A DNA stretch of 64,000 nucleotides from Pyxicephalus adspersus (lineage: Eukaryota; Chordata; Amphibia; Anura; Pyxicephalidae). The stretch covers positions 125,101,232-125,165,231 of the forward strand of contig NC_092860.1 of the NCBI RefSeq assembly GCF_032062135.1, written 5' to 3'. The notes under the pieces are model-generated. The model did not search any database. It saw nothing but the letters and a program-made list of their open reading frames with translations, and was not told the origin of the DNA. This document shows positions 26,013-37,676 of the stretch, one piece after another. The position numbers and the translations under genes were made by a program. How positions within the stretch are numbered: the first letter of the stretch is position 1; each line of letters begins with the position of its first letter.

Positions 26013-26180
26013 CAGTGTTTCTCAGCAAGAGTTCTGTGGAAACCTAGGCTTCCTCCAGAGGTTGCTAGGGTTCCTTGAGCAATGAACAATTTGTACCTCC
26101 TAGGTCAGTTACCACTGACACCAGTGATCTTTTTATCTATCTGTAAGTGCGACCAACAATTTAAAATACATTCTTACCAG
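26013..26180 (+). repeat. hAT-like dispersed element, family C, copy 2 (partial)
   Basis: Begins CAGTGTTTCTCAGCAAGAGT, then TTCCTCCAGAGGTTGCTAGG, GGTTCCTTGAGCAATGA and CACTGACACCAGTGATC. The block CTATCTGTAAG is the complement of part of the copy at 16596-16800. CAGTG ends fit hAT-type DNA transposons. It sits inside the putative long 3' UTR region. Confidence 0.65.
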
Positions 26181-26808
26181 TGATCACCATCATCACCATG
26201 CAGTGTTACCTTTGGATATAGTATTTAACGTGTGGGTTCCAAAAAAACTGAAAGTTATTCCTGAAAAAGTTATGTGGTAAAAAAAAAGTTTCAAAATGCT
26301 GACTTACACTAACATTTACAAAAACCAGGTGGTTACCATCTGGTAGTGCTACAAGGTGCTGGCCAGTAGGTGCCCCAGAGCAGTCTAAATTCAGGGTGTG
26401 TGGCCACATTTCACACATTTCACACTCTTGTGTTGGAAAGGGCATACTCTCCCAGATAAGTCAGCACAAAGTTCTGTCATGGAGGATGTGGTCAGCTGAA
26501 ATCTCAGAAACAGTGCCGTAAAGGACAACCAAAATAAATTTAGGTGCTTTTTAATTTGACCTATTTGAGTATTAGTTTTTGCCCATATTCTGTTCCAGTA
26601 TATGTGTGAAGTTTATATTTATAAATGGCAAAACAGCATTTAAATATTGAAATAGTTTGTGTTTCTGTGCACACTTACTAACACATTTGTGTTTTTAACT
26701 AAGCAAAATAAATTAAAATCATCATATTCCCCATTTCAAACACTAAGGCACTTACGTAATTTTGAAGCAAGGATAGTGTAGTTGTAGTGAAGAACCAGCC
26801 ACTATTTA

Positions 26809-26814
<6 letters not shown>

Positions 26815-26849
<35 letters not shown>
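26815..26849. repeat. (AT)n microsatellite
   Basis: About 17 uninterrupted AT dinucleotides. Confidence 0.97.
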
Positions 26850-26850
<1 letters not shown>

Positions 26851-27599
26851 TTTGATTTCTAATAGGGTCAGGTCAAACATAATAGGCATGGCAGTATAGT
26901 TATGAATAATAACTATATATGATTTGTTGTATAGCTCTTGCCTTTGTATTATGTACATAACACAGTCCAGGTGGAGATGAGCAGTCTCTCTTTCATGCAT
27001 AAGCGGTTGAGGATAAGCTCTCTATATTGATTGCAGATCCGTAGTCTGTATGGCCACCTTTTTTTATTAATCTTCAACATACAAAATCCATAAAAGTCAA
27101 ACACACATATAAACAGGCACTGCAACAATCTACATTGGATACTGTTCACAAAAATGACAATGATAAAACAGCAGGCAGAGATTATTAATATGGTTTGTGT
27201 TTTTCCACATGCATTGTATATCCTAGCAAGATTTATGTAGTTTTAATCATAAAGCTACATTCACAATTACAGACCTGGATTAAACATCTAAATAAGATTG
27301 GTCTACACAGTCTAGCAAGTTTTTACATTTCCTAAACCTAGAGTAAAATTGTTTGCAAAGCTTCACATTTACAAATTATTTCTAATGTGTATAAAGCAGG
27401 GCCAGATTTTTTCTTTTGTCTCCCCTAGGCCAGAAGCTTGTGTCCTTCCACCCCAACAGCATAAAAGATATAAAACTAAAGCATTAAATAGTGCTGGCCT
27501 GTCAAATATTTTTTATCAATAAATACAATATAATGCATTTTGTCAGTTATAGGTATCTTCTAACATTCTTTAAACCCATTAACTGGTCAATGGGTACTT

Positions 27600-28115
27600 C
27601 CAGAGAAATGGAATTCTGATGACAGATAGCCAAGGGGGACATGTTCTTACTATTACATTTTCATGTCCCTACATTTCTCAATTTCTGAGAAATTGGAATT
27701 CAAATAAGAAAAGTGGCCAGCTATGTGTAGGCTGGCTACTGGGGTTCAAAGAAGTGAAATGGACAGTCATGTGTAACAGGTGAGCGTTTTGATAGGTTGA
27801 GATTTTTGTGTTCTTAAAATGCCATAGTGATGAAATTGTAGGGGTGTTAGCCACACGTGTCTCCCAATTGCTCCTACATTTCAGATTCCTACACCTCCCC
27901 ATTCCAGAGAAACTGAGGTCCAAGTAAGAGAAGCAGATGGTTATGTGTAACAGGACAGGACAGTGTATTTTGATAGGTAAAGTTTTTTATGTTGTACTGA
28001 CACCGTAATAAATCGGGGGTGTTAGCTGAAAATGTCTCCCTTTTACACCTACATTTTCAATTTTCTACACCTCCCTTTTCCAGAGACATTGGGGTTCAAA
28101 GAAGGGAAGTGGACA
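27600..28115. repeat. Diverged ~175-bp tandem repeat, about 2.5-3 units
   Basis: Ordered landmarks recur at a steady interval. Examples are ATGTGTAACAGG (27772 and 27938), TTTTGATAGGT (27788 and 27968), GGGGTGTTAGC (27841 and 28015), CCTACACCTCCC (27890 and 28066), and a CAGAGAAA.TG.GGTTCAAA block (about 27735, 27904 and 28081). The 5' part (27600-27720) is a shorter, more diverged unit with GAGAAATTGGAATTCAAAT. Confidence 0.82.
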
Positions 28116-28119
28116 AGGT

Positions 28120-30300
28120 AGCCTAGTATGACAGCTGAAATGCTTTGTACTATGTTTTACTTTGAGAAAACCTTTACTGACACAGCTATCTCACTGTGCT
28201 GCTAATGAATGGTACATGCCCCTCAGTTAGTTTGATTTCAAGAGGCAGCTAAACTTAAAAAGCTATGGATGTCCTGACATCATGTCTACTGTAGTATCTA
28301 GGGCTGCTATGCCTGTACCACCAGTTGTGTAACATCTCCATTTAGCTAAATTGTCATCAGGCACAACAATCTAACTTTTCTTAAATTTTATATAATATGG
28401 TTTGTAGAGCTAAAACAGTATTCCATTATAATTTGCTTTCACATATGTGTTAACATATTTTTAGGCTGCATTAGCTGTAGCTTTGGTGGTATTTTTGGGG
28501 TCAGACTGTCAGACAAGGACAAAAAGCCTGCCACCAAACTGATAAATAGTCTCTGTCCTGCTTAGTTCTTTGTTATTTTTGTAATAAGGTCAAATGATCA
28601 AAAATACATACGGTATATTTTCAGCACAGCACTGCACTTTGATCATTAAAAGCAAAGGCTGTATTTGCTGTAAATAAATATTCCCTTTTAAATATAATTT
28701 TGAATTATGCAGTATCATTTTAATAATCAACCACAAAAAGCTTCTGCACAACCTTCAAACTCTATTTGTTTTCTGCTTTGCACTAAATAATAAAGAAGGT
28801 GATTCACTGGTATTCTTGGACAAACAAAATTCTTTATAAAGAACTATTTGAACTAAATTAATATCCAGTTTACATTAAATTCCCCCTATTTATCCTGATG
28901 ACATGTAGGCTCCCTTTGCAGCTATCTTTTGTGGGAACTGAAACTCTAGTTCTTTTCAGCCCCATCTACTGATACATAGTCATAGCAGACAATAGAATTT
29001 TTGTGGGGCCCAGAGGCAGAAGGGACCCAGCATTGTCTGGAAAATTAGTGGTTTTATCCAGTAATTAAAAAAAATCTGCAGCTAATACTCTCTGAAAAAA
29101 GGATTATTTATACTATCGTTGGTAACCTTTAAATGACAAATATGGAAAAAAAGGGGAGTTGCAATAGGGAATTTATTTATTTGAGAAATTAATTTATTTA
29201 GAAGTAATAGCTGTGGCTCTGTCTGGATCTGTTCAACTTTTCATATGGTTCTCTGTAAGTATCAGTGTAATGATTGAACATACATCTGGTGATCAGTGAA
29301 TATACCTGCAGAACAAAGGTAAGTTAAAAGTTGAACCCCTTCTTGTTATTTACCAGAAAGCCAGAATAAAAGGGAATGTAACTGGAAAAATGGAAAACGT
29401 TTTCCTTTAACCTGTTGTTCAAGGAAATAATTGGCTAATTAAACCCTGAATATGAGTGCTTCATGCTACTTTGTGCCATGTAAAAAAAAGGAATTAGAAG
29501 AATGTATAAGCTAAATTAAAAATGTACATTTTTTTCAGAAGTGTTATAGGGTTTTGTTTATCAGCTGTTGTAAATGTTTTCATTTTGCTTGTACAGTTTT
29601 AAATAGAGAATTACAGTATTACATAAAAATGAAGTATTTAAATGTCATTTTATGCAATGAAGTATGGAAGGAAATGAGAAAATTCTGGTACTTTAATTGC
29701 TCTTTAAGATGTCATTAGTTAGTTTTTGATTATATTTTAGAATTAAGCGTACCTCTATTCACTAGTCACTTTACTAAAGACTTCATGGGGATAACTTTTT
29801 TTTTTTCGTTTTTTCCTTTTATACTGTTCATATATATGTAAATTTATTAAATTATTGTAAAGGAATGTTAAGAAAAAGAACATTGTAACTACTGCCCATG
29901 GTTGCAAAAGCTTGTATTTTTTCTTTTGTTCTTGTGCAAGATGCATGTTCTTTTTTTCTGTATTATTAACTGGAAAAAAATAGCGCAGAGATGCTAAAAT
30001 GAGAAAGCTATTTGGGAGAAACAAGCAAGTGTATACAACAGTTGTTCATTCTTAATGTGTCTTTAATGTTCCTTTTTTAATCAGAGGTTCAAATGTATGA
30101 TTAAAATTTACATTAAATAATTCCTGATCAGATCAGCTTTATTTTTACATTTGTAATTATGACAAAAGAAGGGATGGAAATATTCTGTAATTTGTGACCT
30201 TGTTTAAAAACAAATGTTAACACAAGTGAAAACTGTTTTAATGTATCACCTTTGCTTGCTACTTCAAATTAATTGCTTAATATTATCTTTTTGTATTTCT
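28120..30300 (+). other. Unique AT-rich DNA, possible distal 3' UTR
   Basis: No repeat family recognised and no frame with protein character. Several AATAAA motifs occur, one within GTAAATAAATATTCC near 28672. Confidence 0.45.
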
Positions 30301-30301
30301 T

Positions 30302-30307
30302 AATAAA
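30302..30307 (+). promoter_or_regulatory. Candidate distal polyadenylation signal
   Basis: AATAAA, followed 30-50 bp later by a GT/T-rich tract (TTTTTTGTGTTTTATG), which is the expected downstream element arrangement. If used by GABRA2 the 3' UTR would be about 8.5 kb. Dispersed repeats begin soon after (30.5 kb). Inference only. Confidence 0.35.
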
Positions 30308-30514
30308 AGTTAATTTAACTACAATGAATTAGGCCCTTTTTTGTGTTTTATGATAGAAAATTGGTTGATTATTTAACTATTTGTAAATTGTAGCATTGGA
30401 CAACATTCCTTTTTTTGTGGGTACGCCACCTTTCACAGACTACGGTATACATGTGAATGTGACAAGTTTAGTATAAATGGTCTTTTCATTGAGTGTTATT
30501 GTAATCTCATTTAT

Positions 30515-30815
30515 TTACATGTATTTATATAGCACCAACATATTATGAACCCCTTTGCAAAGACCATAGTCATTTTACTAGCTGTCCCTCAAAGGAGCTC
30601 ACAATCTAATATCCCTACCTCAGTCATATGTCAGTAAAACAATCTAAGACCAATTTTGAAGGGAAGCTAATTAACATAACTGCATGTTTTTGGGATGTGG
30701 GAGGAAACCATAGTGCTCAGGGTAACCCATAGAAACTACGGGCAGATAGTGTCCTGGCTGAGATTCGAACCTGGGACCCAGCGCAGCAAAGGCAAGAGTG
30801 CTATCCAGTGAGACC
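30515..30815 (-). mobile_element. tRNA-derived SINE, family T tail
   Basis: On the - strand the head carries GGTTCGAATCTC (30760-30771), a near-perfect RNA polymerase III B box. Upstream, GGATAGCACTCTTGCC corresponds to a worn A-box region. The body follows with GACACTATCTGCCCG and GGATATTAGATTGTGAGCTC. The 3' end reads ATAATATGTTGGTGCTATAT, the same ending as the family T repeats at 51 kb and 54 kb. SINEs commonly borrow the 3' end of a partner LINE; that would explain the shared tail. Confidence 0.85.
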
Positions 30816-32910
30816 TGACGATAAATGTTTGCTAGGAGTTGTAATTCAGGGCATAGTGACAGTGTCTGGAGATGTCACAACTATACTGCTCATTCGTTTT
30901 CTTTACTGGAGGATCTCAGATGAGAAAGCAAAGCCCTGTGTTACCATGATGGCCTTGTCCACACACAGACACAGTACAGAGCATAGCATGGTAAGTCAGT
31001 GATAGGAGAATGGTTAGCTATGGGAAAATCACAGGTATAATCAGTGACTAGTGCTATGCCCTCTTGCTGCTTTTTATGGGCACAGCTTTCAGAGTTTAGT
31101 AATAAAAGAAGCAACCCATTTACTTAGAGGAGGGAAGAGGTATTTTACTAAACATATTTAAATGTACTAAAGAAGGGAATTTTCAAATTGTGGAGCTGCC
31201 AAGATCCAGAGGGGACATCGACAAAAAGAGAGTGGGATCAATACAAAGGGATTTAAAAATGTTATTTCTTACAGAATGTATATGACAAAATCTATGTGCA
31301 AAATTCTAAGATACACTTAAAACTGAACTAAATCTAAAAGTAAAACATTGTGAGCACGCAGATTTCTTTTTGCAGAAGGACCAAGTTATGCCCCTTCTTT
31401 AATAAAGAACCTATAAATTACTAATGACCTATGCAGAAATAAACATAACAAAATGTTGTTTGTATCATTTTTAATAATAACTTTTTAACAAATACAACAT
31501 ATCACACTTAACGTAACGAGGGAACATTTACACCAAAAAAGAGGTCAGAAAGACAGCACATAAATACAAATATTAAAACCAGAACTAACAAAATAAGAAA
31601 TGTGCCCAAGAGTTTAAGCATTGTGACCAATTTTAGTGGGGGCTTATCCTAATATAGGCCTTTCCTTTAATGTGTGTTTGTTCCTAAGAAGTGGTTGACC
31701 GCCAATAAGGCAGAACAAAGAAAATGCAGAAGGTAAAGGTAATAAACGTCCAATGGGTATCCATTCCCTAAACAAAAAACATAGTAAGTATATTGGCATC
31801 CCCAGGAAAGCCACACGGATAACATGAAAAATGCGAGCAGATGATACCAGTATAACTAATAGAAAATAAACCATATATGTTATAAAATAGGAAAGGAAGT
31901 ATGGGGTTTAAGAGAGTGAGAGATAGGCAAAATAGAGATATGGGGGAAAGGGTGGGCAAATAAGAAATAGAGAAGACCTAGGGGTATTCCCTTGCTATGC
32001 CAGCAACCAAAATCTGTTATAGCAACTGAAGATATTATTTAAACAAAAGCTGTAGGGCAATCTTGTAATAGCATATAGTGTCCATTAAACAGACATTATT
32101 CCCCAAACTAGTCTAAATTAAGGCATTTGATAACAAGGTATGGGGATTTAAAGTGTATTACGTGTGTAAGTGTAGGTTGCACAAATGATTAACCAATATG
32201 TATGGGTTTACAAAAGCTATATATGTAACCAAACAATAAAGTTTTAGTATTTGTTACCTTTCAGATTATTAAATATACTAATAGATATGTTTTGCATTAT
32301 TTATATGATTTGATAAGTGTAAAATAATATCAAATTAGTAGCTGTTATAAGCTATGAAGCATCTATGTGCCTTACAGAACTACACCCCTCTATATAATGG
32401 AAAATAATAAAGGGGAACAGTTATTTTCCTATTATCCTGACACAGTAGGGTGATTGAGCATTGCCATCCCAGGATAGTGAATATGTTACTGCCAGAATCA
32501 CCAGGTGAAAATAAAAGAATCCAAGTGTGAAAAATGTAATCATGCAGACACCGCTCAAAAGGACTGGTAAACTACAATATATTTATTTTCAGGTACATTT
32601 TACAATGGCTACATTATTAAATATAATAAACTCAGACATGTGAAGACGTAAGAAAAAAAGTTTTTGCATATAACACACAACCCACAGTCACTGCTTTATT
32701 CCTAATGAGAGATGAGTAACAGAAATCATTTCAAGGCAGATCATTTATTTTCTAAAAAAAAATGCTGTATGACCTTCAAATGAGAGGAAAAGGAAAACCA
32801 CCTCCTATTGTCACATGCTGTTCAAAGGTGTATCTCCTGCATGGTGCCGACCAGGCTCTGTATATTACTATCATATTTATTTTAATCATATTATGGAACA
32901 GGGTGGCAGT
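30816..32910. other. Downstream region, mostly unclassified
   Basis: No gene recognised. The 31.44-31.99 kb part has a purine-rich texture and a 76-codon hydrophobic - strand frame (31644-31874) with no known motif. A block at 32400-32520 is shared with 42.64-42.77 kb. Confidence 0.45.
32400..32520 (+). repeat. Dispersed repeat, family R, copy 1
   Basis: CCCAGGATAGTGAATATGTT, then ACTGCCAGAATCACCAGGTG and AAAATAAAAG match, with substitutions, CCTAGGACAGGAAGTATGTT and ACTGACATGATCACCAAATA at 42722-42765. Confidence 0.6.
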
Positions 32911-32918
32911 GACATAAT

Positions 32919-33135
32919 GGGGTTGATTTACTAAATAAATTTAGGTTGCTCACATACCTAAGTGAATTATATGTTTGTAAGGGATATTTTACTCAGTTTA
33001 GTAAGAAAAAGTTCTGTTAACTTCAAATAATTATCCAATCGTGTAAGGAAAAAACCTTTTTTTTTTTTTTTTGAAGAGTTCCCTAACATGACATGACATT
33101 CTTTGCAAAGTAAACCACCACATTTACTAAGCTAA
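32919..33135. repeat. MITE-like sequence, family G, partial
   Basis: Starts GGGGTTGATTTACTAAATAA, like the left end of the element at 15581. ACATTTACTAAGCTAAGTGA near 33120 may belong to the same or an adjacent copy. The centre contains a poly-T tract and no coding frame. Limits are uncertain. Confidence 0.45.
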
Positions 33136-33139
33136 GTGA

Positions 33140-35120
33140 TATATTCCATGCAAAGTAATATATCAAGTTGATAAGTGAAGGAAAAAAAGCAATAGAGTAC
33201 ATTGAAATTATGAAAAAGACTATAAATAGAAGGTAATTAGGTCTCGCGATTTAGACTAATACAAAAAATGTAGGTACATTTCCAAAAGAATATACAATAA
33301 TAATGGAAACACAATTTTAGGTATTCTTTACAAATGGGTCTCATATAAATAAGTATATATATATAGTGAGAGAGAGAGGATACTCCTATAATAGATTGAT
33401 GCTTTTGTTCAGCTCTTCCTAACGTCTCTTTAAAAGAATAAAAGAAAAAATATCATTTCCAGTTGCTGTATGTTTGTTGAAACCATGTAGAGCATACATA
33501 AAGCTTATTCAAGGACACAGTGTACCTGCTGATCAGCTCTTATTCTCATCCTGGCATTCACTGATGCAGCTGGGTCCCCTGCTTGCCAAACCCCTGAGGC
33601 TACTGGTATCCATATTTTTTGGACAACCCTCAATCTGAGCCTTGATAATGCCGCCAAGTGTGTTCCCTGGGTAAAAGTTGAGGTGTTCCTTGGAGCATTG
33701 GAGGTTGTCTAGCGTACGATCACATAGCACTGGGTTATATAAGACTCATCTGAAGTTTGCAAACTTTCTGATTTTAGCGCACTTCTATTGGTTCTAAGCA
33801 CTACTTGCAAGTGAAGTATTCAGTTTGCATATTTCTCAGAGTTCTTTTTAAAAAAAGATACCCTTTGTGACTTACAATGTCAAAAAATCTACAACCACCC
33901 CAGTGTAGTGTACATAATGAACGTTTGCACATCTAATGCACGGAACTGAATGTAACAGCTGCGACTACAAAAACCGTTTACAGCATCAATAAGGGAGCAG
34001 GAGAGCGGAGCTCATCTGACTTTCCTGGTAATGTCCTGGTCACATTCAGTGGAGTACATCTGTACTCAGCATTGCTTGTCAAATCAGTGACATACAAATG
34101 TAATTACTGTGTCTTTGCTTTGAACATTTGAAAAGTAATTCTTTTCAAGTGATTAATATTGGGTTTTGGCAGTGTCCAACTGCTGAGGGAAATGAAGCTG
34201 ACTGTTTGCCTAAGGCCGGAGCTTATGTGATTTCTTTTTGTGCCACATGCGGAATAAAGCGCTAGGACATGCTCCATAAAAATACAGCAGAAACAGCACT
34301 GCAGTTTATTTTCAACTGGATATTAATATGTTTTTAGTTCTCAAAATATTCATGTTATAGAGTTTGTTGAGCCTTCAGAAATATTCCTCTTAAGAAGCAA
34401 TACCATCTGTCAAGTATACTTTGCGTTTGTTCCTGTCATTTGCCAGCTGTGGATCTGATCTCATCAGCATAATGTTCATGGTTTTCTGAACTAAAGAATA
34501 AAGACGTGATTTAATGTGCTTTCAAATAATAATAAATTTCACAATTTAGCTGCTTTATGCACATTCATTTCAATGAGGTCTACTAGAACTGCAAATGTTG
34601 TTATTTTCTGACTCCACATAATCCTTCAAAAAGCATTATCGCCTCTGCCGTGGCTCTAAAATAGGAACATTTATTTAGAAGTATAGTACTATCTAAAGAC
34701 ATTGCTTTCCTAGGGGAACATTGTAACAAATCAACAAACAAAATATTGGGTGTAAAAGTATTATTGTGATTAGGATAGAGTCACTATACTGCTATCAATC
34801 GCTTCTAGAAGTTATATATGCAAAAAACTGCACATTCTCAAGAGAACATTGTTATATATTAAGGATAAAGACTGTGACCTAACTTTATTAACCCCTAACA
34901 CTAATTTAGCTATCCCTGTTCATAAATACAAGAAGTCTTCCAACCTCTGGAAAAGAAAGTCACCTGAACGTGACTTGCAATGGCTACAACTGTGGTGGAG
35001 TTAGGATTTAAAGCTGAACTTCAAGCAAACAGCTACTTAGATGATAGACAATAAATATAAATATAGAACCTTTGAGAATTACACAGCCCTATCTAGACAT
35101 GCAGAACCTGCAGTTCATTA
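33140..35120. other. Intergenic, nothing recognised
   Basis: AT-rich single-copy-looking sequence. The 65-codon - strand frame at 33533-33730 has no recognisable motif or splice context. Confidence 0.5.
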
Positions 35121-35127
35121 ACACATT

Positions 35128-35342
35128 GGCCCTGATTTATTAAAGCTCTCCAAGGCAGATACACTTTATCAGTGAAGCTGGGTGATCCAGCAAACCTGGA
35201 ATGGACTTCTTAAGTTATTTACTATTTGTTAGCAATTGTTTTCTGAACAGGTCCAGATTAATTCCAGGTTTGCTGTATCACCCAGGTTACCTTATGAAAG
35301 TGTATCTTCTCCAGCCTAGGAGAGCTTTAATAAATCAGGCCC
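35128..35342. repeat. Palindromic MITE, family P, copy 4
   Basis: GGCCCTGATTTATTAAAGCT at the left and GAGCTTTAATAAATCAGGCC at the right, with internal TCAGTGAAGCTGGGTGATCC and its complement. It is the best-preserved pair of termini of the four copies. The internal segment near 35290 has lost part of the arm match (CACCCAGGTTACCTTATGAA). Confidence 0.88.
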
Positions 35343-35349
35343 TGTCACT

Positions 35350-36540
35350 GGACGGTAAAAGCAGAAGCAGCAGACTGATGGGCTCATCTTTTTTACTACA
35401 CTTTCTTCTCCTATCTGCATACATTGTTTTAGAAAATAAGTACTGCAGCACATGAAATTAGTTCTTTGTCTTTTTCCTCTATCAGTCTCAGAACAATGTA
35501 CAGAAACCGAGGTACAGAAACCGAGGCCAATAACAGGTCAAACCCTAGGAAAGCACATTGCTTGCAATTAAAAAATAAATGTATGCCCCATTCATGGTAT
35601 ATTTTTGAGTTTCGGCAGCTCATTCATTTTAAATAACTGAATAGCTCACTACATACCACAAGAAAAGGCACATACAATTTTATTTCAGTACCGCAGCACA
35701 TAGCAACACCCCTTAAGAAGGAATGAATAGCACCACTTCACTCCACTGCTTGTACCTTGCATTATTGTGTGCAGCTGTATTGCAATATTGTGAATGCCTA
35801 CATATGAGACACTTCTGGCATTTATTTGGGTTGCTTCACAGGTAAGTTTGACATGCAGTTAACCTCCTGCTGATTTGCTTGTGACCTCCTTCTAAGCTTT
35901 ATCAACCTTCTTTAAGCTGCTTTTGCATTACTGCCGCTAGCTACCGACTGGCAGCAACTGTTTATTCAGAGGAAAAAGTTGTTGGAGGTGATGGCCCTTA
36001 CAATTTTTCTATATTGATCCCAAGGGCTTTCCCTGAACATCACTACTTTATGTCACATTTAGCAAAGAACACATTACAAGTGTCAAAGGATAAGACCTAA
36101 AGATTTGTTTTATATGTTTTAGAAGGTTCCTAAAGCCTAAGATCATAAAGTATGGTAAAAGATAAGTTAATTCTAAAAGACAAATTCTTTTTTTTGTCAT
36201 AACGAAATTACTTTTTATTCAATAAATGTTCTATGTAATGTCTTAGTAGGCAGGTTTGGCTTATAAAAGTTTGCTTCAAGAAATACAGTTACTATACATG
36301 GGTCCACTTGTAAAATAGTATATATGGACAAGGACAGTACATTGAATGTCCTTGAAAAAGGAGTTCTCATGCTCCTGAAACGTTGGGTTCTCCCCTTTAA
36401 TCCCAACCTCCTACTCGTTTGTAAGATTACCACAAGTACAAAGTATTATCTTGATTTTCAAAGGCATTGGGTCCACACAATGTTGCCCTTTCATAACCAC
36501 CAAATCTTGGGGGTTGGATACTATCTTTAGGTGAAGTTGG
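35350..36540. other. Intergenic, short dispersed repeat only
   Basis: Includes the second copy of the 22.95-kb repeat at 35893-35935. No gene is seen. Confidence 0.5.
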
Positions 36541-36543
36541 CTA

Positions 36544-36920
36544 TTAACTCCTCTGGCAGTATTCCAGAACGTGGCTAGTGGTGAAATTTCATTACAACAA
36601 GCGGTAACTCCGAGCCACACTAGAGTTGCAATTGAGGGCTTACCTAGTCCTCACGAGCCCACAGCGTCCTCCAGCGATGCCGGCCCGGCATCTGTGTCCA
36701 CTTAACGATGCTCGTCATCTGTTTTCCAAGGCCTCACATCCCGGCGCTTGAACGTTGGAGACGCCAGGCCAGGGGATGCAGATTCCGAGTGGGCATGATA
36801 TGTGTGTGCAGGCATGCGGCATGCGCTGGGGGGGTGGGACAGGCTGGAAATTTAAAATGACAAGTATTTTTAAATGTCAAATGTACTGCTTTGACATTTA
36901 AAAATACTAAAATAACACTG
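36544..36920 (-). mobile_element. TTAA-flanked GC-rich element, family N, copy A
   Basis: Begins TTAACTCCTCTGGCAGTATT, followed by GCGGTAACTCCGAGCCACAC, which parallels the termini of copies B and C. GC-rich middle, then a perfect 19-bp inverted repeat with an 8-nt loop (36863-36881 with 36890-36908). Next to the hairpin is GAAATTTAAAATGA, the reverse of the GATTTTAAATTTTCC beside the copy B hairpin, so copy A is in the opposite orientation. The far end is not clear. TTAA targets suggest mobilisation by a piggyBac-type enzyme; inference. Confidence 0.65.
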
Positions 36921-37224
36921 CATCACAAAAAAATAAATATTGGCTCCAACATGGTCTAATCCATGTCTTCTGTACTAAATCAACTGCGCTGAATCCAAAT
37001 CCAAGTCTGATTCTTCCTAGGACATCAGGATCTTAAGTTAATTATGCGTATAGACACGATTAGCTACATTCTCTCGTTTCGCAGTTACTATGTAATCTCT
37101 ATACATAACTAACTTTTGCCTCAAAGTTCCACGACATTACAAAAATTTAGTTTTATGTTGCAAAAACATTTACAATTACACATAATTCACCTTGTTCAAC
37201 ACACATGTACACTTCAGAAGTGTT

Positions 37225-37676
37225 TCAGGCCCTTGCTTTGGCTGTTTCCCATTGCAGAAACCAGCAGTAGTCGCCCATTATGTTGGGTCTTGATATCTTG
37301 TTTCCATAACAGAAATGTCCCGGTGGAACCTCTCCCCTTGTTCATCACTCACATCACCCGAATTTTGTGGGAAGAAGTCCAAATGGGAATGTAAAAAATG
37401 AAATTTAAGTGACATTCACAAGTCAAGTTGATGGTATGCTGTTAGCATGCTGTTCACGAGTTCAACTAGTTCAACTAGCACGAATGATTCCAAAGCAGCA
37501 AGTTCAAGTGGGTTGAGTTTGTCTCTGAATAAGGCATCTCGCAGTCCTCAAATTGGGGATTTGGGGACCAACAAAATGCCTGCTTTCAGTTTAGCATCTG
37601 TTATAACTTTTCCAAACATTTCCTTCAGATACTGAAAAACCAATACCATCACGATCCACTACAATGACGTTTTTCA
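37225..37676 (-). pseudogene. Fragment of an uncharacterised repetitive protein family (SHLDFFP / SDExGERFH)
   Basis: Translation on the - strand gives MKNVIVVDRDGIGF, QYLKEMFGKVITDAKLKAG, LRDALFRDKLNPLE, MSLKFHFLHSHLDFFPQNSG, DVSDEQGERFHRDISVME and MGDYCWFLQWETAKARA. These appear in that order but with two or more frameshifts and internal stops. I recall this motif set from an uncharacterised, high-copy protein family annotated in many arthropod and some vertebrate genomes, which behaves like a mobile-element protein. Its function is not known to me. The 5' side stops exactly at the TTAA of the neighbouring element (37677), consistent with truncation by that insertion. It cannot encode a working protein. 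Confidence 0.72.
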
